This document shows, one piece after another, positions 1-11,400 of a DNA stretch of 64,000 nucleotides (within the stretch, counting starts at the first letter, position 1; each line of letters begins with the position of its first letter). The DNA is from Gaeumannomyces sp. JS-464 (Eukaryota > Ascomycota > Sordariomycetes > Magnaporthales > Magnaporthaceae), in assembly GCA_002197995.1 (NCBI GenBank), contig NGZR01000005.1:5208001-5272000 (forward strand), read 5' to 3'. A model generated the notes under the pieces. It worked only from the letters and a program-made list of their open reading frames with translations. It ran no database searches and had not been told where the DNA came from. A program made the position numbers and the translations under genes.

Positions 1-621
1 AATATGGCTGTGGGCGTGCACCACCAGTTGCTGGCAGTTGTCTAAGATTTTCTACTCTTGCTTTGTTAGAGCAGCCCCAGCAGCGGCTCCAGCAACAACC
101 CACATACCTGTGCCGAGGAAACAAGGCAGTTCCAGCAGTAATCTTCGTAGCTCTGGCCTGGTCGAGCTCCGTCGAAGACTTCAATTGCCTTGTTGGCGTG
201 ATAGAAGACATAGTAGGCATCACGATCGGTGAGGATTCCTAGCAAACCATTGTCAGCGGGGGGTTGGGGCGTGACCTTCAAACGCTTTGAGACGGGAGGA
301 AGGGGGATACTTACGTGGGTAAGCTATGTCTGCTAATTTGAAGTAGCAATACCCTCTGATGTCGGTAGCCAAGTCAGGCTGCTTCAGCAGCCGCTCGAGG
401 ATGGATCTGCCCTGGCGGTTCATCGAGGAAGAGATTAGACATGAGAAGGAAAGATGGGAACCAGGACAGTGAATAGATTGGGGAGTAGGGGGACTTACAT
501 GGTTATACGATCTCTTTCGTTTCATTAAGCCAGCAGCGCGGAAGGCCTCGGTCCTGAGGTAGTCCTCACGATTGCGGATGCGTCGTAGCCTCCCTTTCGA
601 GGGAGCTTTTCCCATGACCAT
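1..621 (-). CDS. Hypothetical protein, 5' part (runs off left edge)
   Basis: Four exons are visible on the minus strand. ATG is at 621; exon 1 ends at 499 with a GTAAGT donor, exon 2 is 411-315, exon 3 is 238-108, and exon 4 starts at 41 and leaves the window. Each intron has a clear branch site (CTAAT, CTGAC, CTAAC) close to its AG, and the reading frame is kept across all joins. The N-terminus is basic (Arg/Lys-rich, about 40 residues). It is followed by a leucine-rich helix (SILERLLKQPDL) and then an aromatic-rich stretch (DAYYVFYHANKAIEVF). I do not recognise the family. The helix vaguely recalls the region after an F-box in fungal F-box proteins, but no F-box is visible. No signal peptide or membrane segment is seen in this part. 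Confidence 0.55.
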
Positions 622-2252
622 GTTGCCCGCGGGAGGCGTCTGATGGCAACGGAAGCTTTTGGGCAGGGCCCAGAGCGTATGACAGCATGGGCCGTGGGTG
701 GTGCGAAGGGTAGGGAGCGACTGGTAACTGTGGGTGTTGGATCAAAAGAGATCAAGAGAGAGAAATGATCTAGCCCGGAGTGGCGGGAACCAGGCTTGTC
801 TAGAGCAGGTTTGAGGTGAGAGGGCCAATTCGAGAGAGCGAGAGAGTGTCTGGGTGAACCAAAACATCTGTCACGCTCTCGAAAAGATGGAATTTCGGTA
901 CCTGGTATGTTGTCGTGCGGCAGGAGCTGCCCATGCCGGGCAGCTGACGCAGCCATCGAGGACGGGAGGGACCAAATGGTATCGTCATGATCAGGAAGTG
1001 GCTGCCACCATGCATCCCGAACAGGAAGCCGCACTCCCAGCCTCACCGACGATCTTCCGAGTCCGCCTTCCATTGATGGGCGTCATATAATCCCCGCCAC
1101 TGTGCCCAGGTGCGCCTGGACAGACAGCCCCGCCCCAGCTGATCCTCGGGTGGTGCGAGGGTTGAGTGAAGCGCGCGCCCCCCCGCCGTCGCACAACGGC
1201 CGAGAGCCCAGGAGCGCACGCACGCGGGCCAAAGGCGGTATGGGCGCACCGGTGACTTGGGCTGCCGCAATCTAGATCATGCATATGTACACGCAGGTAG
1301 CCGCGCCCTGGCCGATGGGCTGCGCGGGGTTCTGGCTGGGAGCTTCCGTCGCCTTCGGTTCGTGCTTCCATGCCACGTTCCCCAAATAGAAGCCGTGCTG
1401 GAGTCCGTATAAGCTGCGCAGCCGGCTTAGTTGGACGCCCAAAAGCTTGTAGTTGATGCCCCAAAGTTATGTTCCTTGAAGAGATGGGGTAGGAAGGGAA
1501 ATCTAGTGTTATCTGACTGGTCCACATTTGGCCACAGTCTACGGCCCTGGCAGGTTCCGTAATTTTAGCTGGCAGCTGTTTCCGCAGGTGCCTGGTAGGC
1601 TGGTCTTCCGTTGTCGCCGCGTGTCTGCTCGCTCGACCACGGAATCGGCGGAATGATGTTCCAGCCCATTCAAGAACACTCCCGTGCCCGCCTCCATCCC
1701 CTAAGTAGACTAGAAACCTCGTCTTGCATTAGTAGCACACCGCAGGACGACGGACCGCGGTAGCAAACGGACGCTAGAGGTGCGTCATGTCTCGCTCTGA
1801 GGCTTGGAGCATGAGACATTGTGCTATTGCCTCCCGCCTGTTCCCGTTAAATCAGGCAGGATGTGAGACCCCAAGAGACACAACTTTTCACTTGTCACTT
1901 TGACATGTGGGTACTTGGGCCTGCAAGATTGTGTGCAAGAAGAGAAGGGAAGAGAAAGCCAGCACGGGCCTGCTCTCGGATGCCTGGGACAGCTGCCCTG
2001 AGCAGTGCGCACTTCGGTGGTCAACCATCCTTTGGGCCATAGCTTCTAACAAGATCTTCTATCATGGAACCCTACAGCCCTTACGGCTCGCGCAAACCCC
2101 CAATGCTGGAGAGCGATGCGGACCGTCCGACGACAACGGTTGTGCGTGCTAATCTAGACAGATGCAACTATGTACAGAATCCATAGCCCCTGAGGTGATA
2201 CAAATATCCCCCGTAATATCAAGCCAGTGCTACATGAGTCTTGAGTAATAAA
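622..2252. other. Intergenic, no supported gene
   Basis: This is the upstream region of the leftmost gene and the 3' flank of the MFS gene. Open frames here are arginine/proline-rich, have no recognisable motif and overlap each other on both strands. I see nothing I can name. Confidence 0.5.
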
Positions 2253-4774
2253 TCACCTCGTGATGATGGGGAGAGGAACCGTAGGGAGTCTTCCGAGCTC
2301 GACAGACTCCCGGCGACTTGCCGACTCTAGAGGTTGGCCAAAGTCCCCTCTGACAATTCCAAGCGCGGCCTCGATCCTGGCCATATCCAGAAGCTCCTGC
2401 TCATTGCAACCATCGACAGCAGGCATCATCTGCTTAGGATCTCGGCCTAAAGTCGGCGACGGCGGCGGCAGCTGGACGGGTGGCGGCTCGGTCTCGTAGG
2501 TGCAGAGGCTTAGCGCGAATGCGACAGCCGCGACAATCGCCAAGACCAGCATCTCCTCCGTGAAAGCCGCCCTGTAGACTGCCTCTGCCTCGGCCCGCGC
2601 CGGCTGTGGGAGCTGGAGCACGCTTGTAGGCATTCGGTGTAGAGCCTCTGCCTGCTCGGGCGTGAGGATCCCGCCATCCGCCATCGACCTCAACCTGCCT
2701 CCGTTTTGCATTCTCGTATTGAAGACGATGGTCCAGATGCCGAGTCCGATGGCTGAGCCCAAGACACGGGCCTGGGCTATTGCGCCATTGGCGACCGCCA
2801 TGTCGGCGCCTCTTGCTTGTAGGTTGGCCATGATGGTTGTCGACGATAGGCAGAGGCCGAAACCAAGACCGAGGATGGCCTCAAAGCCGTACATGGCATG
2901 GATAGCCAATTTTGGAGGCATGTTTTCCAGCATTGTCATAAGGGCTGCGCCTGTAGTTATCAGACTGGCGCCCAGGACGAGGCTGAAAGTCGTGCGGTTC
3001 TTTTGGATCGAGATTGGCCCAGCAGCGAACGAGCCCACGGCTACGGCGCCGAGCATGGGGAGGAGGTCGACACCGGCTATCATCACATTCTTGCCCTCCA
3101 AAATCTGCGACCGCTCGGGAATCATGATAACGGCTGGCATGAAGACAAATCCCACAAGAATTGTAACACTGGCCACGCAGTTTGCTGTTAGCGGGGTGAA
3201 TGATGCCGACAGGTACCTAGCCCCGAGCCAGCGAACGAAGGACCGTGTTTTGCTTACAAGAGACAGGCAAGATAGACTCGATGTGTAGCCAGGGACATCG
3301 GAAATACGGGCGCAACACGGCCGCCCCTCGCGTGAAGAAAGGCCTCCCAGCCCCAGAAGGCGAGCCAGGAAAGTGACGAGAGGGTCAGGGTGACGACGAT
3401 GGGAGCTGAGTTCCAGAGATACTTCATGGATCCTGCCTCTTGAATGGGGTATACCAGCATCATGCTCGCGGCAAGGAGCAGAAGAGCGCCGAGGAAGTCG
3501 ATCATCCCGAAGCTTTGTAGGACAGTGGTGGTGTTTTGCTGTCGCCGTCGGGGATATAGAAGGAACAGTCCGCCGGCCACAACCGCTCCGAAAGGAATGC
3601 TGCAAGCTCGTTAGCCTAAACTGAGCGAGGATCGTCGGGCTGGCCGAATGCCACTCGCTCAAAGGCAAGCCGTACGAGAATTTTGACTCGCACAAGGGGT
3701 ATGGGAATCTTTACATACTTGATGAGGTACAGCACTCTCCAGCTGCTGAGGTGTGGGATAACACCCCCAAGGACGGGCCGAGGACGTACGATATGGAGAG
3801 AGTAATTGCGATGCTCCCTCCTATCAGCTGCCACCTGTGCCTCGGGATGACCTCGTGGAGGCATATGACAGGCAGGCTGTAGAGGCCGGCGCCGCCTATC
3901 CCCTGGAAAGCCCTCATAACGATCCTAGATGGTGTAGGTTGGCAGGTAAGCACGTGATTAGAAGGCAGGAGGAGATCGAGGCGGGCACCAAGGTTGCTGC
4001 ACTCACAGTTGGTTCATAGTCTGCGCAACACCGCAACCCAGCGAGAAGATGGTGAACAGGAGCCAGGAGACCTCGAGGATCGCGAGCCGACCAAAGATGT
4101 CGCTGAGCTTCGCAAAGATAACGGAGAAGCCTACAGTTGAGGAGTAGAGCCCGCGACTCTAGTCAGTGGTCGGAAACTTGCTTGACGTTGAGTGGATCGG
4201 ATGAAGGGAATGGCCTCTGGCTGGAAATAGCGGTGATACATACCCATATAGGTCAGCAGGTATGATAGCATTATCCAAGTCGAGTCGGAAAAGCTCCCAA
4301 GATCCTGAGCGGCCTCCAGCAGAGAAGTTGATACAATGGTCGTGTCGAGGAGGGAGAAGAGGAGACAAGTAAGCAACCTGTTTTGGCCCGAGTTAGCTGT
4401 GATGAAGCAAAGGAGGACCCGAGTAGGAACGCTCGGGATGGGTCATCCAGAGCCAACGTACATCATAACGATGGCAACGCAGCGTCCTGTGCCAAGCGCC
4501 TCCTCATCTGGGGCCGGGGTGAAGCTGCCGCCGCCACCAGTGCCACCGTCGCTGCTCTCGGTCTCGCTGGGAGGACTAGGCCTCAGAGTTTCTCCATGGA
4601 GTCGCTTCTCCTCAGGCTGCGGCGATGTGCAGAGAGCCTGTTGGCTAGGCTGCTCTGCCTGGGAGGGACGCCAATGCTGCTGTGCCGAAGAGGAACATGT
4701 GCTTCCGGCATGTTGGGCAGCGGGAATGGAGACTGCAACAGTAGAGAGGACCGTTTTACTGTTGGGCTAGACAT
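2253..4774 (-). CDS. MFS drug/metabolite efflux transporter, DHA2-type (frame-broken)
   Basis: Proton-coupled exporter of the major facilitator superfamily, expected in the plasma membrane. At least five introns separate exons encoding TM1 (TCLLFSLLDTTIVSTSL), TM2 (WIMLSYLLTYMGFSVIFAKL with the motif-A-like loop SDIFGR), TM4 (MRAFQGIGGAGLYSL) and the antiporter motif C (SYVLGPSLGG). Further hydrophobic segments continue to a long cytosolic tail that ends at 2253. After motif C the frame must shift by one base in the C5 run at 3764-3768 to continue into GVIPHLSSWRVLYLI. The acidic N-terminal leader also changes frame between the ATG at 4774 and TM1. The intron at 3217-3257 would be only about 41 nt. 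The gene is divergent from the PKS, which suggests it exports the polyketide product; that is inference. Both breaks resemble those in neighbouring housekeeping genes, so I do not call it a pseudogene. Confidence 0.8.
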
Positions 4775-7700
4775 CGTGGCTGGTTGGGTGGGCACTCGAG
4801 CCCAGAGACTTTCGAGCAAAAATATCCCGGTTCCTGATAGTCTGTCCTTAGACGGTGTTGCTGCCGTGTAGATGGCTCTAAAGGCCCCTCGAAAAGAGAG
4901 GAGTTTTGGTGTAGGACGCCAGTATGACGTGGACCAATGGTGAAGATTTCGGATCTGTGCCAGACTCTGAGCCAAGGTGGGGGTTGAGGGGTTGCTGCGG
5001 TTGGCTGTGGGAGAGGTATCGGTATTGTGTCCTCTCGTTTGTGGCTGTGGACTAAGGCTGGCGGAGGCGCAGGGGCTGGTCTAGTTCTGCTCCCTTTCTT
5101 CTGGCAGCAGCACGGGCCTAAGGGTAGGCGGCGAATGCTGTTGCGGTTGGGCTCAAGGGGCCTAGGGCCGGCTGTCCTCGGGGACACGCCGATTTTGTAT
5201 TCCAAGCTGATGACGGATAGCGGGCCGAGGGCTCGGGAACTGCTATAGCCTCTGGGACCCGAGATCAAAGCGCCCGTCAAAGTCAGGATAACGTTGCATC
5301 GCAGCACATGTCTCTGCTCTCCTCGCGCAAGAAAGACCAGTTACTGGCTTGTAGTCCGCCTCAGGAAGCGAGCTTCTCTTCCCTGTCGTCCTCTGCCGGC
5401 TGGCCGAGAGTTGGGAGAATGCGGAATACTGATTGGTAAGTCCACCTAGCCCTGCCGGGCCAGAAAAGACTTTTGGATTCCGTAGACGACGAGATCTCGC
5501 GACATCCAATGCATGAATCTCGTCTCCCATCGAGGCATGGAGGCTCAGACACGGGAATTCGCATTCGATAGCGGGGCACTGATCGGAAGGCACACACACC
5601 ACCACCCGGCTGTCGGGGAACCTAATCTAAGAGCCACCTAGATCCGGGGCAGCTGTGAGTGACGCTCCACTTCCCGTTTCCCAGGTTTGGAAGGTACCGT
5701 GATGAGCTACCTGTATATTCCAAGTGCGGTGACGCTTTCTGCTTAAGGAGTTCTTCGTTTGGTTGGTCAGGCAGGCGGAGATGCCCACGAATCTTCCATT
5801 CCCAGTGTGTGCAGCAGTTGGGTCTAAGGACCGTATAATCCCTGCATCTCTGCCTCTGTGAAAATTCCGTACTGAGCACAGTCCTAACTACAAGCAAGAA
5901 CGAGACACAGACGCATAGAATTCTGGCATGTGTGCACCGTTGTGCCAGACATCGAGGAGGCGGTTTATGATGGATGCCGTGCACGGTACCACGTGTGGCG
6001 AGTCGATCCATCTAACCCTCGCCAAGCGGTGGCTTACAGAGGAGCCGACGTATACAAGTGGCACCCGCTGTAGACAAGTGACTCGCTTCTGTTGTTCAAG
6101 TGCCCGCAGGTTCCAGCTGCCCAGCCGCATTTGATGCTAGACCTGTCTGCTGGCTGGGTACTGGATGCACTGGGCTGGTCAAAGATATACCTAGGCACCA
6201 AGTTACCTACGTAACTACCTACCTACCTAGGTACGTATGTTCATGGCACTGCGACAGCTGCGTACCTATGGTGATCTGTAGCGTACACGCGGGAGGACCA
6301 AGGACACCCGCTGGGGTGTGCTACCAGGTGCTCGCCCTAATAAACAACGCGTGGGGCTGTGCGACCTCGATGAGCCAATTCCGTAGCCCGCCTGGTATTG
6401 ACTGCTATCAAGCCTGCAGCAACACATGTCCGACCCCGCCTGCTCTGCGTCTTCCCGTCTGGTTTTGCTTCTGTATCTCCGGCAGATCGTATTCCGCTCT
6501 GTTTTCTGAGTGCCACTAACCAGCCTCTGTGGACATCCATCATGCTTCGAGGGGATCACGCGAGGGCTGGATATGAGGTTGTCCGAGCAGCCGAGCTCCG
6601 CAGCATCTTGACGGCCGCCCGCTCCGGGCAACCTGGCCTCAGATAGGTACCTTGGCCAGTCCCGATAGCCCAGGCCAGAGACTTCTGCAAAAGGACGTCC
6701 GGCCCGAACCAATCTCCAGCGTCAAACAACGGCTTGGGGTGCCTTTGGTGAAAAATGAAACCTGCAAACAAGCCTCTTGAGGCCAGTACAATCGACCACT
6801 AGGTATCTACCTACAAACCTAGGCATGTGCCTACCCAGGGGCTCTTGGCACATGTATGGTCGGCTGATGCGAATCCCTACACCTATGCGTTATGTTATTG
6901 ATGCTCCTTCGTTCTTCCAAGTCTCCGTTTCTCTCGGCGCACGGGTTAGGGTTGTGGATAGGGGGTGGCTTTTCACGCAACACTGGTGGCTTGTTCAACA
7001 ATGGATGTGGCTCGACCATCCATCAACTGTTCCATTATCACAAGGCTGACGGGACTTCTTTGCTCTAGCAGTAGCCAGCCATATTTCCTTACCCATTTCT
7101 ATCTTTCCAATCTGTGTGCCGCCCTAGGCTGTGATTTCTAGAAGTTGCAATCCCTTTCTTTGCCAGTCCTATCAAGAATGACCAGGCAGACCCTTATGCA
7201 AGAATGGGTTCTAAGTTGTCCAGTTCAGTACGACTGAATGACTGGAATCACACACCATCCAGCCTATTCTGATCGTACTATTATCTTTGGACGCAACTAG
7301 CAATTTCATCCTCATGTCTACCTATCTATCTCTTCTATATGCTGCTTATGCGAGGTCTCTGGGGAGGCCGCATCATCACTGGAATGTTGGGACATTCCAA
7401 GGTCGACGATATACTAACCAGGAAGTAATTAATGCTAGGTGTATCTTCCCTCGTGACTCCCTCCGTAGGCCTAGAAGCTACGCAGGGCAAGTCTTCTTCC
7501 CTAGTCCGTTCTCTTGATATTGACACTGTTCTTTTTATGGGACGAATTATGCTCCTTCGAGCTCCCTCCATTTGCTCCTAAGTCTGACTGATTACCGTGC
7601 CTACGGTGTGGGTAGCTGTCTGGGGTCTCCAGAACTTCCAGCAGCAGGAAATGCTTTTTCAATTTTCCAGCATGAGCAGGTTTTCTCTAGTTACAAGGAA

Positions 7701-8487
7701 GCTGACGAGTTGAGTTCTCTTGCGAACGGGTAAACGGGGTGGGCGGTGGCCTTGATATCAGCAGCCTTGGTCTGACTTGGTACCCTCCCGCACAAGCCTA
7801 GAGAGTCAGGAGAGAGGCGATGGATAACGACAGGGAGCGCACCGGGCATATAGGCCTTTCCTTTCTCCGTCAATTATTGATACCAACAACCCGTCTCTTG
7901 TTATCTCCGAGGATGCACCGCTATGGATGCCCCCTTCTCACCAGCTTTTCCCTTTCCCATACGCGAGCCTCCGGGCACGCTCGTGTCAGGCGCAGAGTCC
8001 GGAGCACGCAAGGCGGTATAGAATCAATGCTGCCGATAACTCTAGTATGGCTTGCAAAGAATGGCCGGCCAAGCCCAAAGAAACATACGGGAGTATGGGG
8101 GAGTGCTTAGGTTAGTGGGGGGTAACTTCCGCCCTTGCACCCGATGCCCCTCGATTCCCAGGCGTTCTTGCCCTTATGCCCTAGCTGGTAGCCACCTTGG
8201 CCATCGTAGAGCCACACCGGGAGCTGCTGACCAAATTCAGACCCATCTGGAAAAAAAGAAATAGTGAAAAAAAAAACACACCCTTGAGCACCTACCCCCA
8301 GTCCACGGTTGTCCTACCCGCTTCTTGCTCTCCGCCAGAGTACGGTTCGAACTGGAGGACGGAACTGGGTCCCTATATCATGATATAACTCGCTGCTTTT
8401 CTTTCTTTCTTTCTTCAAGTGCTTCTTTGCTCGAAAAACTGCTTCAACAACCGCTGCGTACCGGGCTTCGCAGCACCTGCCACCGAG
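4775..8487. other. Divergent intergenic region between MFS exporter and PKS
   Basis: A 3.7-kb spacer separates the start codons of the MFS and PKS genes, so it should hold both promoters. It contains TACCTA/CCTAGGTA-rich tracts (about 6182-6236 and 6795-6836) and a pyrimidine-rich stretch (TTTCTTTC repeats at about 8398-8417) just upstream of the PKS start. I could not support any coding gene here. A cluster gene with small exons could be missed. Confidence 0.45.
6182..6236. repeat. TACCTA / CCTAGGTA-rich tract
   Basis: Short imperfect repeats of TACCTA lie together, including the self-complementary ACCTAGGT. Related copies occur at about 6795-6836 and 62984-62996. The function is unknown: it may be a promoter element family or simple-sequence drift. 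Confidence 0.4.
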
Positions 8488-11400
8488 ATGGCCGCTCAGC
8501 CTCGGCCGGGTCCCTCGTCGGGTCCCTCGTCGGGTCCAACAGGCGGCGGAACTCGGGGTGCGATCGCAGTTGTCGGCATCGGCTGTCGATTTCCGGGTGA
8601 TGCCACAAACGTGGATGGCCTTTGGAAGCTGATCTCGGAGGGCCGCAGTGCTTGGTCTGAGATACCAAAGTCGCGCATGGACTCCAATGGCTACTATCAT
8701 CCGGATCCGAGCCGCCAGGGCAGTGTGAGTAGACCCTTTTCTGTTCCTCGGAGCAGCGCACTTGCTTCCATCCTCTGTGATATCGTGTGTTGATCTTCGA
8801 CCGCTAACAGCTCCCAACAGTTCCATCTCCGAGGAGGACACTTCTTGAAGGAGAATGTGGCAGCTTTTGACGCATCGGTAGGACTAAGCAGCACCACCAC
8901 CCACTAGCTCTCACTGCTGGCTCGAAGACGCTGACATTGGTATTCTGCAGTTCTTTTCGATATCTCCCAACGAAGCCACGGCCATGGATCCCCAGCAGAG
9001 GATCCTTCTTGAGGTCACGTATGAGGCAATGGAGAGTGGTTAGTATTCTGAATATCTCCCTCCCCGGCCTGGCTTCTCCAGCTGACTTGATACCCGCAGC
9101 TGGAATTCCACGAGATGCTCTGGATGGGAGTGACACTACCGTCTGGATAGGCTCCTTCGTCAAAGGCGAGTACCTCACTCTCTCTCCTTGTCTCCCGCCA
9201 GCTGTTCTTGCTCCTAACTTTTACTCTCCAGACTATGAGCAAGTGTGCCTCCGAGACCAGGATAACGCACCTCAGTACGCTGCGACCGGAAATGGAATCG
9301 CTATTCTTGCGAACCGCATATCTCACTGCTTCAACCTGACTGGAACAAGCCAGACGATCGACACTGGCTGCAGTGCCAGTCTCGTCGGGATTCACCAAGC
9401 ATGCCAGAGTCTGCTGAGTGGGGAATGCTCTACAGTGAGTCCCTTTGAGCCTGATTCTTGTCAGCCTTTACCTGGCATCGTGGTGGCTTTGGGCTAACAT
9501 AGGGCACGCATCGAAGGCAATTGCGGGTGGTGTTGGCCTGATGCTGACCCCAAACACCATTTTCCCAATGACCTCTATGGGGTTCTTGAGCCCAGACGGA
9601 AAGAGCTTTGCTTTCGACTCCAGAGCGAATGGATACGGCCGCGGCGAGGGCGCCGGTATTGTCATCCTTCGCAGACTGGAGGACGCCATCGCCCGCAATG
9701 ATACCGTTCGCGCTGTGATTCGCTCAACCGCGAGCAATCAGGACGGCCGCACTTCTGGTAGGCTTTTATTTCGAAGCTGTGCTTGAATGTCATAGTTTGG
9801 TGGCCGATGCTGACACGCTCAACTTTTCATAACTTCCCAGGCATCACTCTCCCTAGCATGGAACGCCAAGCAGACAACATTCTCCAGGCTTACAACAAGG
9901 CTGGGGTTAGCCCACACGGAACGGCATTTATTGAGTGTCACGGGACTGGCACCAAGGCGGGCGATGTTCGAGAGCTGCGAGCTGTTCACCAGTCTATCAC
10001 TCGTTTCCGAGACATTGGCGACACGTTGCTCGTGGGTTCTATCAAGACTAACATCGGGCATCTCGAAGGCGCTGCCGGATCGCGGGCCTCATCAAGGCTG
10101 TCCTGGTGGTTGAGAAGGGATTCATCCCCAAGCACCTCAACTTCGAGGAGCCCAACCCAGCAATCGAGTTCACCGGATGGCGTGTTCGCGTTCCTACAGA
10201 GCTAATGCCCTGGCCGGTCAAAGGCCTCCGGCGAGCGAGCGTCAACTGCTTCGGGTTCGGTGGCACAAACACCCACGCCATTGTCGAAGATGCTGCGCAC
10301 TATCTGGCCAAAGCTGGGTTACCAGGTTATCACGGATGCCACCTTTTCGAGGGCTCCAGTCCTCACCCTTCAACCTCTCAAACAGCAACCAAGGACGCGG
10401 CTCTGCTGTTCGTGTTCTCTGCTAACGAGAAGGATCGCGTTGGAATCGTTGCTAGATCCCACTCGTCCTATGTCCGCTACAAGATCACCCAAAACGACAG
10501 CAGCGAGATTATGGCCCGGTATGAATACACTCTTCTTCAGCGACGGTCAAAACTGGATTACAAGGGCTACATTGTCAGTCGAGACCCTGAAGACCTTTTG
10601 AAGAAGCTGTCCGCCGGAGCGGTCGGGTCCGTTGTCCAGTCTCCCCGAGATACCAAGATCCGCCTTGGATTTGTCTTCTCAGGACAGGGCGCCCAGTGGT
10701 GGGCCATGGGAAGGGAGCTTCTCGGCTACCCTGTGTTCGCAAACAGTCTCGCCGCTGCCAACGTGTACATCCGTGCATTTTTGAAAGGACGGTTCGACCT
10801 GCTGAACGAGCTGATGGCCCCTGAGCATCTGTCGCTCGTTGACCAGCCACTCATGTCGCAGGCGCTCACGACGGCAGTACAGGTGGGACTTGTCGACCTC
10901 CTCCGAGCCAGCAACATTACACCAACGGCTGTCGTGGGACATTCGTCAGGCGAAATTGCGGCTGCATATGCGTGCGGCATCATCACGAGAGAGAACGCTT
11001 GGAGGATAGCTTACTTCCGGGGTCACTGCGTCGCAACCTGGCAGAGTGACAATTCGGCGCCGCGGGGCCGAATGCTGGCGGTCGGTCTGTCTGATCGAGA
11101 AGTTCAGCAATATCTTGACACGGTCCCATGTGGTTCGGTCCAGATCGCATGCTACAACGGCCCAAAGCTGGTCACTCTCTCCGGGGACGAGGGCGCTATC
11201 CTCCACGTCCAAGAGGCGCTTGTGAGCGATAACGTCTTCAACCTCCTAGTGAACGTGGAGATCGCCTACCATTCCCATCATATGACCGCGGTAGCCGACA
11301 GCTATCGCAAAAATATTGGGCATATCGACTTGCAGATGCCATTTCAGGGAGTCACAATGTACTCATCGCTGACAGGGTCGGAGATCATGGCCAGGGACCT

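Noticed and set aside
525..1527. Overlapping minus-strand open frames of about 180 codons upstream of the leftmost gene
   Set aside because: They overlap each other in different frames, the lower one also overlaps the first exon of a better-supported spliced gene, and their composition is low-complexity Arg/Pro.
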